From positions 1 through 11,529 of the forward strand of contig LKHB01000119.1 in NCBI GenBank assembly GCA_001618615.1: a stretch of DNA of 11,529 nucleotides, written 5' to 3'. A program made the position numbers and the translations under genes. Below are positions 1 to 10,821 of this stretch, in pieces (position 1 is the stretch's first letter; each line of letters starts with the position of its first letter). The DNA comes from Fermentibacter danicus (GTDB lineage Bacteria > Fermentibacterota > Fermentibacteria > Fermentibacterales > Fermentibacteraceae). Under the pieces are notes generated by a model, which worked only from the letters and a program-made list of their open reading frames with translations, was not told the origin of the DNA and did no database searches.

Positions 1-3033
<3,033 letters not shown>

Positions 3034-3052
3034 GCAGTTGCCTCGCTTCGCC

Positions 3053-3160
3053 GGATGATTGTCCCCGTAGATCGGATGATACTCAGATGATTCCCCTGGA
3101 GATCACCGTTGGGCAGTATCGGATGATTCCGTTGAGAAATCAGATGATTCCCGGATGATT
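3053..3160. repeat. Iterated (G/A)GATGAT motif array upstream of the methylase
   Basis: Six direct copies of (G/A)GATGAT, five of them followed by T, start at 3053, 3074, 3085, 3121, 3142 and 3153. The steps are 21, 11, 36, 21 and 11 bases, so a three-copy block is repeated 68 bases further on with the same internal spacing. Steps of 21 and 11 are close to two turns and one turn of B-DNA, placing sites within a block on one helix face. On the transcribed strand the motif reads AATCATCC or AATCATCT. The array fills the 130-base gap between the DUF4062 gene and the methylase start, where a promoter or operator for the methylase would be expected. No clear -35/-10 pair was identified here. Confidence 0.6.
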
Positions 3161-3163
3161 GCA

Positions 3164-4702
3164 TCATGACGATCCTGCCTTCAACATGTACTTCACTCCA
3201 CGGCCGAAGCCAAGGCGATCCAGGAGTCCGAGTTCGATAAGACCAGTAAGGTCGCGAACGGCAGTATCTCTAGCGATATCCATGGTCCGCATGCACCAAC
3301 CGGTCGTTACACTGCCACTCTCCAAGACTTCAGCGATGATCCTTTTCTGCCGCTCGTTCAGGTGTGCCTCAATGGCCGGCGTGATAAGAAGTCGACCCTC
3401 CGGCACCCGTAGTCTTTCAACGTCATCCCCAGGGCCCGGGAACGTAACCTGAAAGTAGCCAGTGTCGGTGCTGAGCAAGGGTCTGTTCAGCCCGTGATCA
3501 AGCATTTGGCTCGTCATACGGCGGAAGCCGCTTCCCCTCTCCTCGATTCGGTGGAAGAATGACAGACACTGAGCGAGTACAGGATTTCGCGAGCACGGCC
3601 GATACATGCCTCTGCGGAGATTTGCGAGCGTGATGGGCGCTGGCGGCAATCCAGGGCTTGAAACAACGATCCGATCTGCGAACAGCTCCAGAATGATCCT
3701 GCGTCCTGCATCCTCATACTGCCTATGGGCAACTGCGTTGACTATCGCCTCACGCAGGGCTTCCACGGGATATTCGTGCAGCCTGACGCGATTGAGTCCA
3801 ACCACTCTCATGGGATGACGCGTGTTTCGGTCGACGAATGCGAGGGCTCGCTCGACCGCAACAGGCATCGGTGCTCGGATATCCTCATGATCACGTGGTT
3901 CGATGTCTAGCTCGGTGCCACGATAGGCATCCGCCAGTATACGACACTGAGGGAAGACGGCCGACGGATCGGGTGCCAGGAGTACGATACCGGCAGCAGT
4001 CGCAAAGTACTCACCAGATGTCGGTTCGAGCCAGATCAGCCCTCTCGTCCTGGCACCGGCATGAAGCTCATCCTCCGTGAAATCGGACATATCACGCTCT
4101 TCGGCGACTGCAAGCAGACGTCTGAGGACATCGTGATCGAGGTCACGCCAGTGCATTCGATCGGAAGGACTGGACTCGAATGTCGATGTGGCTTCTATGG
4201 TCTGACTGGATGTCTTCTCTTCGTCGCTGCTGGGAGAGACACCGAAACGGTCGCGGAGCAGTTTCACTAGAGCAGCGCGAACTTCTCTCTGGAGCTCGAT
4301 AACGTTGCCAAAGCGTTTATACTTGTAGCCATCCGCTTCGATCTCTGCCAGCAGTGCAGCAGTTCCCTCTTCGCGCTCGATGGTTCTTTCACCACGGATG
4401 AAGGCGAGCACCGGTAGGCCAGCGTCCTTCGCACGCCGGTACTCAGCGTGGGTAATGGACAGGTCCCCGACGAGTGTTCCATAGGTCACACCAACAAGAA
4501 GTAGATAGACCTGGCTTTCATCAAGAGCCTCGATGCAACCTTCGATCGCCTTGTCGGGAGAAGCCGGCTCGAACTCGTACAGGACCGGCGTGGTGTGTGC
4601 TGATAGGAAAGAATCGGTCATCACCAGGTTCTGAACGATGAGTCGCTCGTCCTCCAGCTCTCTCTGCACGGAACTCACGAAGACGCGGAGTCTATCCATC
4701 AC
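3164..4702 (-). CDS. DUF4062 + GHKL ATPase (HATPase_c_4) + winged-helix protein
   Basis: A 512-residue three-part protein. Residues 5-105 match DUF4062 (RVFVSSVQRELEDER, then YLLLVGVTYGT and EYRRAKDAGLPVLAFIRG), a Rossmann/TIR-like domain often found in signalling or defence proteins. A Ser/Thr-rich linker spans about 155-182. Residues 183-400 match the RecG-C-like ATP-binding region usually attached to Schlafen/AlbA_2 domains: the N box EAIVNAVAHRQY (318-329), ADRIVVSSPG and IEERGSGFRRM. The tail (about 445-505, LNERQKRIIAEVL onward) looks like a winged helix. The usual AlbA_2 N-terminus seems replaced by DUF4062. The helicase stop overlaps the start: GTG at 4702 (8 bases after GGAG) or ATG at 4699 are both possible. 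Sampled GC is about 54% (98/180), lower than the helicase gene, suggesting separate acquisition. Its role in the system, regulator or effector, is unknown. Confidence 0.8.
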   Translation of the reverse strand: MMDRLRVFVSSVQRELEDERLIVQNLVMTDSFLSAHTTPVLYEFEPASPDKAIEGCIEALDESQVYLLLVGVTYGTLVGDLSITHAEYRRAKDAGLPVLAFIRGERTIEREEGTAALLAEIEADGYKYKRFGNVIELQREVRAALVKLLRDRFGVSPSSDEEKTSSQTIEATSTFESSPSDRMHWRDLDHDVLRRLLAVAEERDMSDFTEDELHAGARTRGLIWLEPTSGEYFATAAGIVLLAPDPSAVFPQCRILADAYRGTELDIEPRDHEDIRAPMPVAVERALAFVDRNTRHPMRVVGLNRVRLHEYPVEALREAIVNAVAHRQYEDAGRRIILELFADRIVVSSPGLPPAPITLANLRRGMYRPCSRNPVLAQCLSFFHRIEERGSGFRRMTSQMLDHGLNRPLLSTDTGYFQVTFPGPGDDVERLRVPEGRLLITPAIEAHLNERQKRIIAEVLESGSVTTGWCMRTMDIARDTAVRDLTGLIELGLLDRLGFGRGVKYMLKAGSS

Positions 4703-7700
4703 TGTGGAGTCTCCGCCCTTTCGAGTAATCCATGAATGCCATAATTCACGCTGGTCACCCCGAAATCGGGCTCTTTCGTGAACGGTGCCTTCAGGTACAC
4801 GGGTTCTGAAGGCACGCCGTCCGAAACCTTCACTATCGCGAGCCAGAAGCGGTCCGGCTTGTTCAGGCAGGTGAGGATCTCGTTCCTGGTGACGGTGATC
4901 GTTTCGGCGCCCTCGATCCTGCCCTTCACCTCCACGAACCTGAGCCTTCCCGTGGACGGATCGCGCGATTCGACGTCGTATCCCACCTTTTCGGCGGACA
5001 CGTCGCGCGGCTCGAAGCCGCTCTCCCGCTCGGCCCTGATCACCGCCTCCATCGCCAAGCGTTCGACCTCCGCCGTGCGCCTCGCGTGCTCGATGAGGTC
5101 CGGGTCCGGTGTCTCTGCAAGCATGGCCTCGGGAACGACCAGTATCCTGCCCGTGATGTGCGGGGGCTTCGGCGTGACGGTCCTCTCTCTCGCAAGGTCT
5201 TCGATCCTTCTTTCCATCCTGATCCGCAGGTCGTCCGCGCGCTTCATCGCCTTGTCCGAGTTGAGCCTGTCGTTGGGCTTGCCCGCCCTCTCCTGTTCCC
5301 GAAGTTCGATCGCCCGCTTCTCCCAGTAGTTGATCTCCCTCAGGAGCCTCTCCCTGACGGCCTGCTCGGTCTTCCTCGCGAGGGCCTTCCTGCGGCCGCC
5401 CTCCTCCTCCACGAAGCCCGGCACCAGCGAATCTGCCGCATAGTTTGACACGACGCCGTCCAGCCCATCACCGATGCTGGTGCGGGCAAGAAGCCTTGCA
5501 GCGGCCTCCCTCTCGCCCTCGTGCAGAGGCCGGAAATCCAGGTGCGGAGCGGCTCCGGCGTCGCGAGGGGCGCTGTGCTCCCCGACATCCACGAACTCCA
5601 CCCGCTCGGCCACCACTCGGCGGGAGCCGTCCCTGCCATAGAAGCCGTCCATCAGCGTGAGCTTCACGGGGAAGAGGGCCCGCATTCCCTCACCCGGTTT
5701 GGTGTCCACGAGGATCGCGCCTTCGGCGAAGAGGTAGCTGTAGCGGTCGAGGATCACATCTATCACGGATTCCAGCAGGGGATGGCCGGGGCACACGAAG
5801 TCCGCTGGCGGCCTTCCCTGGAGTCTGATGCGGTTCTTGTCGAAAGAGATCCTCTCATACTTCCGGGACAGCACGGCGCGGGAGCCCCTGGGGCGGAACG
5901 CGGTCCTGAGCTGGGAGGGAACGTGCGGGACCTCCCAACGACCCGGTTCGCGCTCGTGGCAGCTCCCGCCCAGGAGGGCGAAAGCCCTTCGGAAGAAGGA
6001 GGCGATGTAGTGCGGCTGCAGGCGCCTGGCCTCGGCGCGCTCCATGTCGTCCCTGATGGCCGTCACCCTGCCGGGGTCCATGGCCTCTCCAGCCAAAGCC
6101 CTCTTCTCCAGGAGCTCGCGCAGGTGCCCGGTGTCCAGCGCCGAGTCCACCCTCCTGAAGAGCCTGTCCCGAACCTCGGGCTGCTCGCCGTACCTGATGG
6201 CTTCGATGAGCAGTCCGCGCAGATCGTCGCCGCTGAACACGCTGCCCAGCACGTCGAACACTCCGGCTCCGAGCGCCGCCTTCTCGGCCTCGAGCTTGGA
6301 AAGCAGCCGGAGGAAAACGTCGCCTTCCCTCGTCCCGGCCGCGACCAGGCTCCACATGTGGCAGACCTCGGTCTGCCCGATCCTGTGGATGCGCCCGAAC
6401 CGCTGTTCGAGCCTGTTGGGGTTCCAGGGCAGGTCGTAGTTGACAATCAGGTGGGCGCGCTGGAGGTTGATTCCTTCTCCGGCGGCATCGGTGGCTATCA
6501 GGACGCGGACGTCCGGATCCTGGGTGAAGCTCTCCTGGGTACGCCTCCGCTCGTCGCGATTCACGCCGCCGTGGATAACCACCACGGCCTCGTCCTGCCC
6601 GATCATCGCCCTGATCCTGCCGCACAGATAGTTGAGCGTGTCGCGGTGCTCGGTGAACACGATGAGCTTGCGGCGGCCCCCGTTGGAGTCGCGCATCTCG
6701 GGGTTGTCCTGCAGGAGGCGGGAAAGCTCCTCCCACTTGCGGTCGGTGCCGGAGTTCCGAACGCGCTCGGCAAGGCTCACCAGACCTTTCAACGTCCTTA
6801 TCTCCTGCTTGAGCTCGCCCAGAGTGGTCGCCGTGCTCGCCTGCTCGACCGCGCTCTGCTGGAACTGCTCTATCTCGTCGTCCGTCGCGTCGTCGAGATC
6901 GGGCTGTCCCTCCTCGTCCTCCGGGAGAACGGATGCGATGACAAGAGGTGCAGGTGAAAGAGCCGCACCCGGGTTCGCCTCGATCTGGGCGACCCGTTCC
7001 TCCAGGCGTTTGCAACGCCTCTGGAGCGACTGGTAGATGGCCTCGGGAGAGGATGCCAGCCTCCTCTGGAGGGTCGTGAGTGCGAAGCCGACCACGTTGC
7101 GGGCCTTGCCGTCGTCCTTCAGGATGCGGTCGGCCCGGTTCATCTCGTCGCGGACGTAGTTCGTGACGGAACCGTAGAGCAGTTCCTCGTCCGGCGAGAG
7201 GGCGTAGGAGACGGTGTATGCTCGGCGCTCGGGGAACAGGGGAGTGCCCTCGAAGGTGACGAGCTGCTCCTTCACCATGCGGCGCATGATGTCGGAGACG
7301 TCACCCGTGCCCTGGCCCCCGGCACGGCCTTCGAACCTCTCCGAGTCCAGCAGGCGCATGAAGAGGTTGAAATCCTCGTCGTGGCCGTTGTGCGGAGTGG
7401 CCGTCATGAGGAGGAAGTGCCTGGTGCGGGAGGGGGATCCCAGCATCTTGCCGAGTTGGTAGCGCCCCGTCTCCTTCACCTCGCTGCCGTACAGGTGTGC
7501 GGACATCTTGTGGGCTTCGTCCACAACCACGAGGTCCCATTCCTCGGACTGTTCGACCATGGACCTTATCCGGTCGTTCCTGCTCATGTGGTCGAGCCTG
7601 CTGATGACGAGGTCGTTCTCGGCGTAGGGATTGCCCGAACGGGAGTCCTCCACGGTCTGGTTCGAGACGATGACGAAACGAAGCCCGAACCTCTCCTGAA

Positions 7701-8208
7701 GCTCGTCCTGCCACTGCTCGGCCAGGTTGCCGGGGCAGCAGACGAGGCAGCGCTGCAGGTCGCCCCTGATCATCAGTTCCTTGATGAGGAGGCCGGCCAT
7801 GATCGTCTTGCCCGCGCCAGGGTCGTCTGCCAGCAGGTAGCGCAGGGGCTGGCGCGTGAGCATTTCCCCGTAGACCGCCGTTATCTGGTGCGGGAGAGGA
7901 TCGATCATCGATGTGTGGACGGCCAGCATCGGGTCGAACAGGTGGGCGAGCCTGATCCGGTAGGCTTCCAGCGCCAGCTTGAGATACTCGCCCTCGAGGT
8001 CGGGCCTCCAGGGTGACGAGTCGGGGACTATATCGAGGCCGTCGAGGTCGGACCGGTAGAGGAGCTGGGTTCCGGGGCGGCCGGAGGAGTCGAGGTAGAA
8101 GATGTTCATGGCCTGCCCCGTCATGTCCGCTGAGACGACTTTGACAGGACCGCTGGGCAGAAGGCCGGAAAGCCTCACACCTTTCTCAATTTCGGTAAGC
8201 TGAATCAC
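4699..8208 (-). CDS. SNF2/DEAH-type helicase with C-terminal DUF3883-like domain, DrmD-like
   Basis: Superfamily 2 helicase/translocase of 1169 residues, predicted to move along DNA using ATP. The Walker A motif DDPGAGKT is at about 128-135, the DEAH box (VVVDEAHKMSA) at 230-233 and motif III TATPHNG at 270. The second RecA domain carries LIATDAAGEGINLQ and motif VI, EQRFGRIHRIGQ, near 600-610. A coiled, charged region follows, and residues about 1060-1155 (YDVESRDPSTGRLRFVEVKG) resemble DUF3883, a nuclease-fold-like domain common in restriction-type helicases. The order and motifs match DISARM DrmD-type proteins. The frame stays open for 448 codons upstream, but that part is a shadow of the regulator gene. 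The real start is GTG 8208, with AGGGA just before it and a 4-base GTGA overlap with the regulator stop, giving the natural N-terminus IQLTEIEKGVRLSGLLPSG. It is likely co-translated with its neighbours as the motor of the system. Confidence 0.9.
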   Translation of the reverse strand: MIQLTEIEKGVRLSGLLPSGPVKVVSADMTGQAMNIFYLDSSGRPGTQLLYRSDLDGLDIVPDSSPWRPDLEGEYLKLALEAYRIRLAHLFDPMLAVHTSMIDPLPHQITAVYGEMLTRQPLRYLLADDPGAGKTIMAGLLIKELMIRGDLQRCLVCCPGNLAEQWQDELQERFGLRFVIVSNQTVEDSRSGNPYAENDLVISRLDHMSRNDRIRSMVEQSEEWDLVVVDEAHKMSAHLYGSEVKETGRYQLGKMLGSPSRTRHFLLMTATPHNGHDEDFNLFMRLLDSERFEGRAGGQGTGDVSDIMRRMVKEQLVTFEGTPLFPERRAYTVSYALSPDEELLYGSVTNYVRDEMNRADRILKDDGKARNVVGFALTTLQRRLASSPEAIYQSLQRRCKRLEERVAQIEANPGAALSPAPLVIASVLPEDEEGQPDLDDATDDEIEQFQQSAVEQASTATTLGELKQEIRTLKGLVSLAERVRNSGTDRKWEELSRLLQDNPEMRDSNGGRRKLIVFTEHRDTLNYLCGRIRAMIGQDEAVVVIHGGVNRDERRRTQESFTQDPDVRVLIATDAAGEGINLQRAHLIVNYDLPWNPNRLEQRFGRIHRIGQTEVCHMWSLVAAGTREGDVFLRLLSKLEAEKAALGAGVFDVLGSVFSGDDLRGLLIEAIRYGEQPEVRDRLFRRVDSALDTGHLRELLEKRALAGEAMDPGRVTAIRDDMERAEARRLQPHYIASFFRRAFALLGGSCHEREPGRWEVPHVPSQLRTAFRPRGSRAVLSRKYERISFDKNRIRLQGRPPADFVCPGHPLLESVIDVILDRYSYLFAEGAILVDTKPGEGMRALFPVKLTLMDGFYGRDGSRRVVAERVEFVDVGEHSAPRDAGAAPHLDFRPLHEGEREAAARLLARTSIGDGLDGVVSNYAADSLVPGFVEEEGGRRKALARKTEQAVRERLLREINYWEKRAIELREQERAGKPNDRLNSDKAMKRADDLRIRMERRIEDLARERTVTPKPPHITGRILVVPEAMLAETPDPDLIEHARRTAEVERLAMEAVIRAERESGFEPRDVSAEKVGYDVESRDPSTGRLRFVEVKGRIEGAETITVTRNEILTCLNKPDRFWLAIVKVSDGVPSEPVYLKAPFTKEPDFGVTSVNYGIHGLLERAETPQ

Positions 8209-9719
8209 TCGTCCCTGTCCACGATGCCGTACTTTGTCATCCAGTTTGTGAATGTCTGATAACTGGGAAGGCCTATGAGTTCCGCAGCCCTGGTCTTGTT
8301 TCCTCCAGCCTCCTGCAAGGCTCTTTCCAGGTAGTGGCGGGCCACGTCCTCCAGGATGAGCCTGATGTCGAGGCCGTTGCCCAGAGGCTTGTCCAGGATT
8401 CCGCAGGTAGATGACGAAAAGGCTGGGATGATCGCATCCCTGGCCTGCTCCGGGCCTATCGTCCCGCCCTCCGTCCAGATGGCGGCACGCCTCAGCGTGT
8501 TCAGCAGCTCCCTGACGTTCCCCGGCCAGGAGTGCTGCATAAGAACATTTACGGCTGCAGCAGAAAGCTTGCGGGGGGTGTAGCCGGGCTCGGACCGGCT
8601 CTCCTCGTTCACCTGATCCATCAGTTTCCGGATCAGGAGGCTGAGGTCGCCGGGCCTCTCGCGCAGAGGCGGCAGCTTGAGGACGGCGACGGCCAGCCTG
8701 TAGAAGAGGTCGGTTCTGAAGCGCCCCTTCGCGATCTCCTCGGTGAGCACCCTGTTCGTGGCCGCCATGATGCGGACGTCTGTGCGCACCGGGCGGTCGG
8801 AGCCGACACGGTAGACAACTCCATCCTGCAGCACGCGGAGGAGTTTCACCTGGGCCGACGGAGGCAGCTCGCCAACTTCGTCGAGGAAGAGCGTCCCGCC
8901 GTCCGCCGTGCAGAAGAAACCCTCCCGGGTGGTATTCGCGCCGGTGAAGGCGCCCTTCTCGTGCCCGAACAGCTCGGATTCGACGAGTTCGGACGGTATG
9001 GCTCCGCAGTTCACGGCGACGAAGCGCCTGTTGCTGCGCGGGCCCGACATGTGGATGGCCCGTGCGAGCAACTCCTTCCCGGTTCCCGACTCGCCCTCGA
9101 TGAGAATGGGTACGGATCTTCCCGCGACCAACGAAGCCGCCGCGAGAACGCGCTTCATGACATCGCTCCTGTGGATGATGTCCTTGAACTCCGGCCTCTC
9201 CGGCGGGGCTCCCTCGCTGAGCCTGACTAGGACGGAGTCGGTGCGCTTCAGCAGGTCGGGCAGATAGTCGGCCGAGATGTCGAAGGGCACATCCACACGC
9301 GTGGCTCCCCTGCCTTTCGAGGATTCCAGCAGGTCGGCGGGATAACGAGTCTTCGCCAAAATGATCCAGATCGAGGCCATCGCAGGGGTGCCGGGACTGA
9401 GATGAAAAGTGAGATCCGCCGAGCCGCAGGCGATCTTCTGCGCGAGCTGAACCGCGTTGACGGCGGAACCGTAGATATCCGAGAAGTTCGTCGGGCTGGA
9501 GAGCGTCGTGTAGAACGGGTTCAGCTTCGCCAGGGTCTGTGGTCTGAGCCACTCGAGGTAGGCTTCTATTTCCTTCTTCGGAAGGTCGCAGACGAGCACC
9601 GCTTCATCGAAGGCAAGGGATGTGAGCGCCTGGGCGACCGGGCCGAGTCCGTTCTCGACGCTGTTGTCCACGGCCTTGAGATCGGCATGACCGACCCATG
9701 TGACCAGGATGCGCTTCAT
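8205..9719 (-). CDS. RtcR-like sigma-54 activator with N-terminal CARF-like sensor
   Basis: Enhancer-binding transcription activator of 504 residues. Residues 1-165 (RILVTWVGHADL, later FHLSPGTPAM and IILAKTRYPADLLESS) resemble the CARF-like sensor of RtcR, which binds nucleotide or RNA-derived ligands in known relatives. The AAA+ domain has Walker A GESGTGKE (209-216), the sigma-54 contact loop GAFTGA (256-261), Walker B LFLDE (277-281) and the arginine-finger region RFRTDLFYRL (333 on). WPGNVREL follows at 398-405, and the end (GGNKTRAAELIGLPSYQTFTN) is a Fis-type HTH. All sigma-54 activator motifs are intact. The start is set at ATG 9719 because family-like sequence begins there; an ATG at 9821 would add 34 unrelated residues and overlap the promoter region, and no strong ribosome binding site precedes 9719. 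The stop overlaps the helicase start by 4 bases, so the sensor is encoded in the defence operon itself. Confidence 0.9.
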   Translation of the reverse strand: MKRILVTWVGHADLKAVDNSVENGLGPVAQALTSLAFDEAVLVCDLPKKEIEAYLEWLRPQTLAKLNPFYTTLSSPTNFSDIYGSAVNAVQLAQKIACGSADLTFHLSPGTPAMASIWIILAKTRYPADLLESSKGRGATRVDVPFDISADYLPDLLKRTDSVLVRLSEGAPPERPEFKDIIHRSDVMKRVLAAASLVAGRSVPILIEGESGTGKELLARAIHMSGPRSNRRFVAVNCGAIPSELVESELFGHEKGAFTGANTTREGFFCTADGGTLFLDEVGELPPSAQVKLLRVLQDGVVYRVGSDRPVRTDVRIMAATNRVLTEEIAKGRFRTDLFYRLAVAVLKLPPLRERPGDLSLLIRKLMDQVNEESRSEPGYTPRKLSAAAVNVLMQHSWPGNVRELLNTLRRAAIWTEGGTIGPEQARDAIIPAFSSSTCGILDKPLGNGLDIRLILEDVARHYLERALQEAGGNKTRAAELIGLPSYQTFTNWMTKYGIVDRDE

Positions 9720-9820
9720 GGGTCGAGCATAAGGTCCGTTCCAACCTGCCACAAGAGCTATTGTGCCGGCGAAATGACCACATCCCGCTGCCAGCGATAT
9801 CCTAGATTCCGCTGACAGCA

Positions 9821-9838
9821 TCTTATAACCTTATGAGA
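9821..9838. promoter_or_regulatory. Palindrome: candidate activator binding site / operator
   Basis: TCTTATAACCTTATGAGA has two 8-base arms matching at 7 of 8 positions around a CC centre. Its centre is about 107 bases upstream of the predicted start of the sigma-54 promoter at 9911-9926, a normal distance for an enhancer-binding protein site. Read on the minus strand it contains TTATAA/TATAAG, a plausible -10 region for the regulator gene about 100 bases before ATG 9719, so binding could also give autoregulation. Function is inferred. Confidence 0.5.
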
Positions 9839-9910
9839 CAATAGTATGGCTATGGCGCTACTACGGGCCATGCGATTTCACCCGGCCATTTTGTTCCTCG
9901 CTTCCCGGGC

Positions 9911-9926
9911 TGGCAAGAGTCTTGCA
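9911..9926 (+). promoter_or_regulatory. Sigma-54 (-24/-12) promoter
   Basis: TGGCAAGAGTCTTGCA matches the consensus TGGCAC-N5-TTGCA at all but one informative base, with GG (9912-9913) and GC (9924-9925) exactly ten bases apart. Predicted transcription start is near 9937, giving a leader of about 45 bases before ATG 9983. It points toward the right-hand operon and away from the regulator. The core is also a near-palindrome (GCAAGA-G-TCTTGC), so a repressor site is an alternative reading. Confidence 0.7.
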
Positions 9927-9968
9927 ATAAGGATCCGTGTCCTGGCGTGTCCAAGCCTGAATGTGCGG

Positions 9969-9976
9969 AAGGAGAG
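9969..9976 (+). promoter_or_regulatory. Ribosome binding site that sets the start at 9983
   Basis: AAGGAGAG, 6 bases before ATG 9983. It favours this start over the in-frame GTG at 9947, which lies only about 10 bases after the predicted sigma-54 transcription start and has no such site. Confidence 0.7.
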
Positions 9977-9982
9977 ACTGGA

Positions 9983-10411
9983 ATGACCGATGGAGTCGAT
10001 CCCGCAAACGCTCCACTCCCGTCGCCCGGAACAGGGAGACGGACATGGCCCCTGATCCTCATCCTGGTTCTTGTTTTCGTCACCACCGCATTCTCGGCCT
10101 TCGTCCTCGCGATGAACAGGTACAGCCCGCGCAGGATCACCTGGGAGTACAGAATGTACGAGTACATCGGAGACGGATACGACCGGGCAATCTCCGAGCA
10201 GGCGGCATATCAGAATTTCATAGACCCGTCAGCGGATGATCTGCTCACTCTCGGGCAGGAGGGCTGGGAGCTCGCGGGCTGCTACCTCGAGATGGAGACC
10301 GCCTTCCCGAACTTCGGGGATGAGGACTACGTAACCGGGATCAGGGACAACGTCAGGCCACAGAGGCTGGTTCTGATCTTCAAGCGACCCGTGGAAGCAT
10401 CCGGTCTCTGA
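9983..10411 (+). CDS. Membrane-anchored DUF4177-like protein
   Basis: Protein of 142 residues. A short polar N-terminus is followed by one hydrophobic segment, about residues 21-43 (PLILILVLVFVTTAFSAFVL), predicted to anchor it in the membrane with the rest outside. The C-terminal part fits the small DUF4177 pattern: TWEYRMYEY as the first strand, LLTLGQEGWELAGCYLE in the middle and RLVLIFKRP at the end. The function of DUF4177 is unknown, and the region between GWELA and IFKRP is longer than I expect for the family. It is the first gene of the plus-strand operon, downstream of the sigma-54 promoter, with a strong ribosome binding site. The next gene starts 15 bases after its end. Family assignment is by pattern only. 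Confidence 0.7.
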   Translation: MTDGVDPANAPLPSPGTGRRTWPLILILVLVFVTTAFSAFVLAMNRYSPRRITWEYRMYEYIGDGYDRAISEQAAYQNFIDPSADDLLTLGQEGWELAGCYLEMETAFPNFGDEDYVTGIRDNVRPQRLVLIFKRPVEASGL

Positions 10412-10425
10412 CAGGCGGTGCAGCC

Positions 10426-10821
10426 ATGACGGCCATCCTCTCGGAAAGCGGAATGCGCGAGGCGGGAAGGCGCGTAGATCCAGAACTGATGATGCGAGCA
10501 GTCGCATCTTCCGGGAGGATCGTCAGGGAGGCCGGGGAATCCCTGCCGGATGCGGAGGAATCCATCAACCTTCTCGTATCGCTGGTCGATGACTACTGGG
10601 AAGGCCGCTACGGAAGCATCCCCTACTGGGCTGTGGGGGCAATGGTTGTAGCTCTGATGAGCATCATCGATTCGTCCAGCCTGGTCCCGGACATCCTGCC
10701 GGCTATTTCACTCGAGGAAAGGGAGTCTCTACTGGTTCTGTGCCTGGGGATGGTCGAGGATGAACTCGTCCTCTACAGGCAGTGGTGCCGTATCAAAACC
10801 AAAGACGGAGGGTCACGATGA
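10426..10821 (+). CDS. DUF1232/YkvA-like small membrane protein
   Basis: Protein of 131 residues. The core LVDDYWEGRYGSIPYWAVGA followed by SLVPDILPAISLEERESLLV resembles DUF1232 (YkvA), where DYxxGxY, a hydrophobic helix and a PxDLIPD-like turn precede a second helix. The usual PxDLIPD has become SSSLVPD, so this is a divergent member. One or two membrane-associated helices are expected (about residues 62-80 and 95-110). Function of the family is not established. The start at 10426 has only a weak site (AGGCGG); ATG 10453, preceded by GGAAAGCGGA, is an alternative that removes 9 residues. The stop overlaps the next gene by 4 bases, so translation is probably coupled. Confidence 0.65.
   Translation: MTAILSESGMREAGRRVDPELMMRAVASSGRIVREAGESLPDAEESINLLVSLVDDYWEGRYGSIPYWAVGAMVVALMSIIDSSSLVPDILPAISLEERESLLVLCLGMVEDELVLYRQWCRIKTKDGGSR

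Noticed and set aside
3053..3160. Repeat array read as a small CRISPR
   Set aside because: The repeated unit is only 7-8 bases, spacers are 3 to 28 bases and no cas genes are present.
3155..3167. ATGAT-TGC-ATCAT hairpin as a terminator after the DUF4062 gene
   Set aside because: The stem is only 5 base pairs, AT-rich, overlaps the stop codon and has no T-tract; it is better explained by the repeated motif.
5521..6957. 478-codon plus-strand open frame opposite the helicase
   Set aside because: Antisense shadow of a high-GC gene with clear helicase motifs; no recognisable domain or convincing ribosome binding site.
4699..9552. A single 1617-codon open frame that would fuse a long N-terminus to the helicase
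   Set aside because: The first 448 codons are an out-of-frame shadow of the regulator gene, which has intact sigma-54 activator motifs. The helicase starts naturally at GTG 8208.
9720..9821. Extension of the regulator to an ATG at 9821
   Set aside because: The added 34 residues show no family resemblance and would overlap the palindrome/promoter region; RtcR-like sequence begins at ATG 9719.
9845..9866. TAGTA...TACTA inverted repeat and TATGGC direct repeat in the divergent gap
   Set aside because: Five-base arms 12 bases apart and a single tandem pair are within chance expectation for a 263-base gap.
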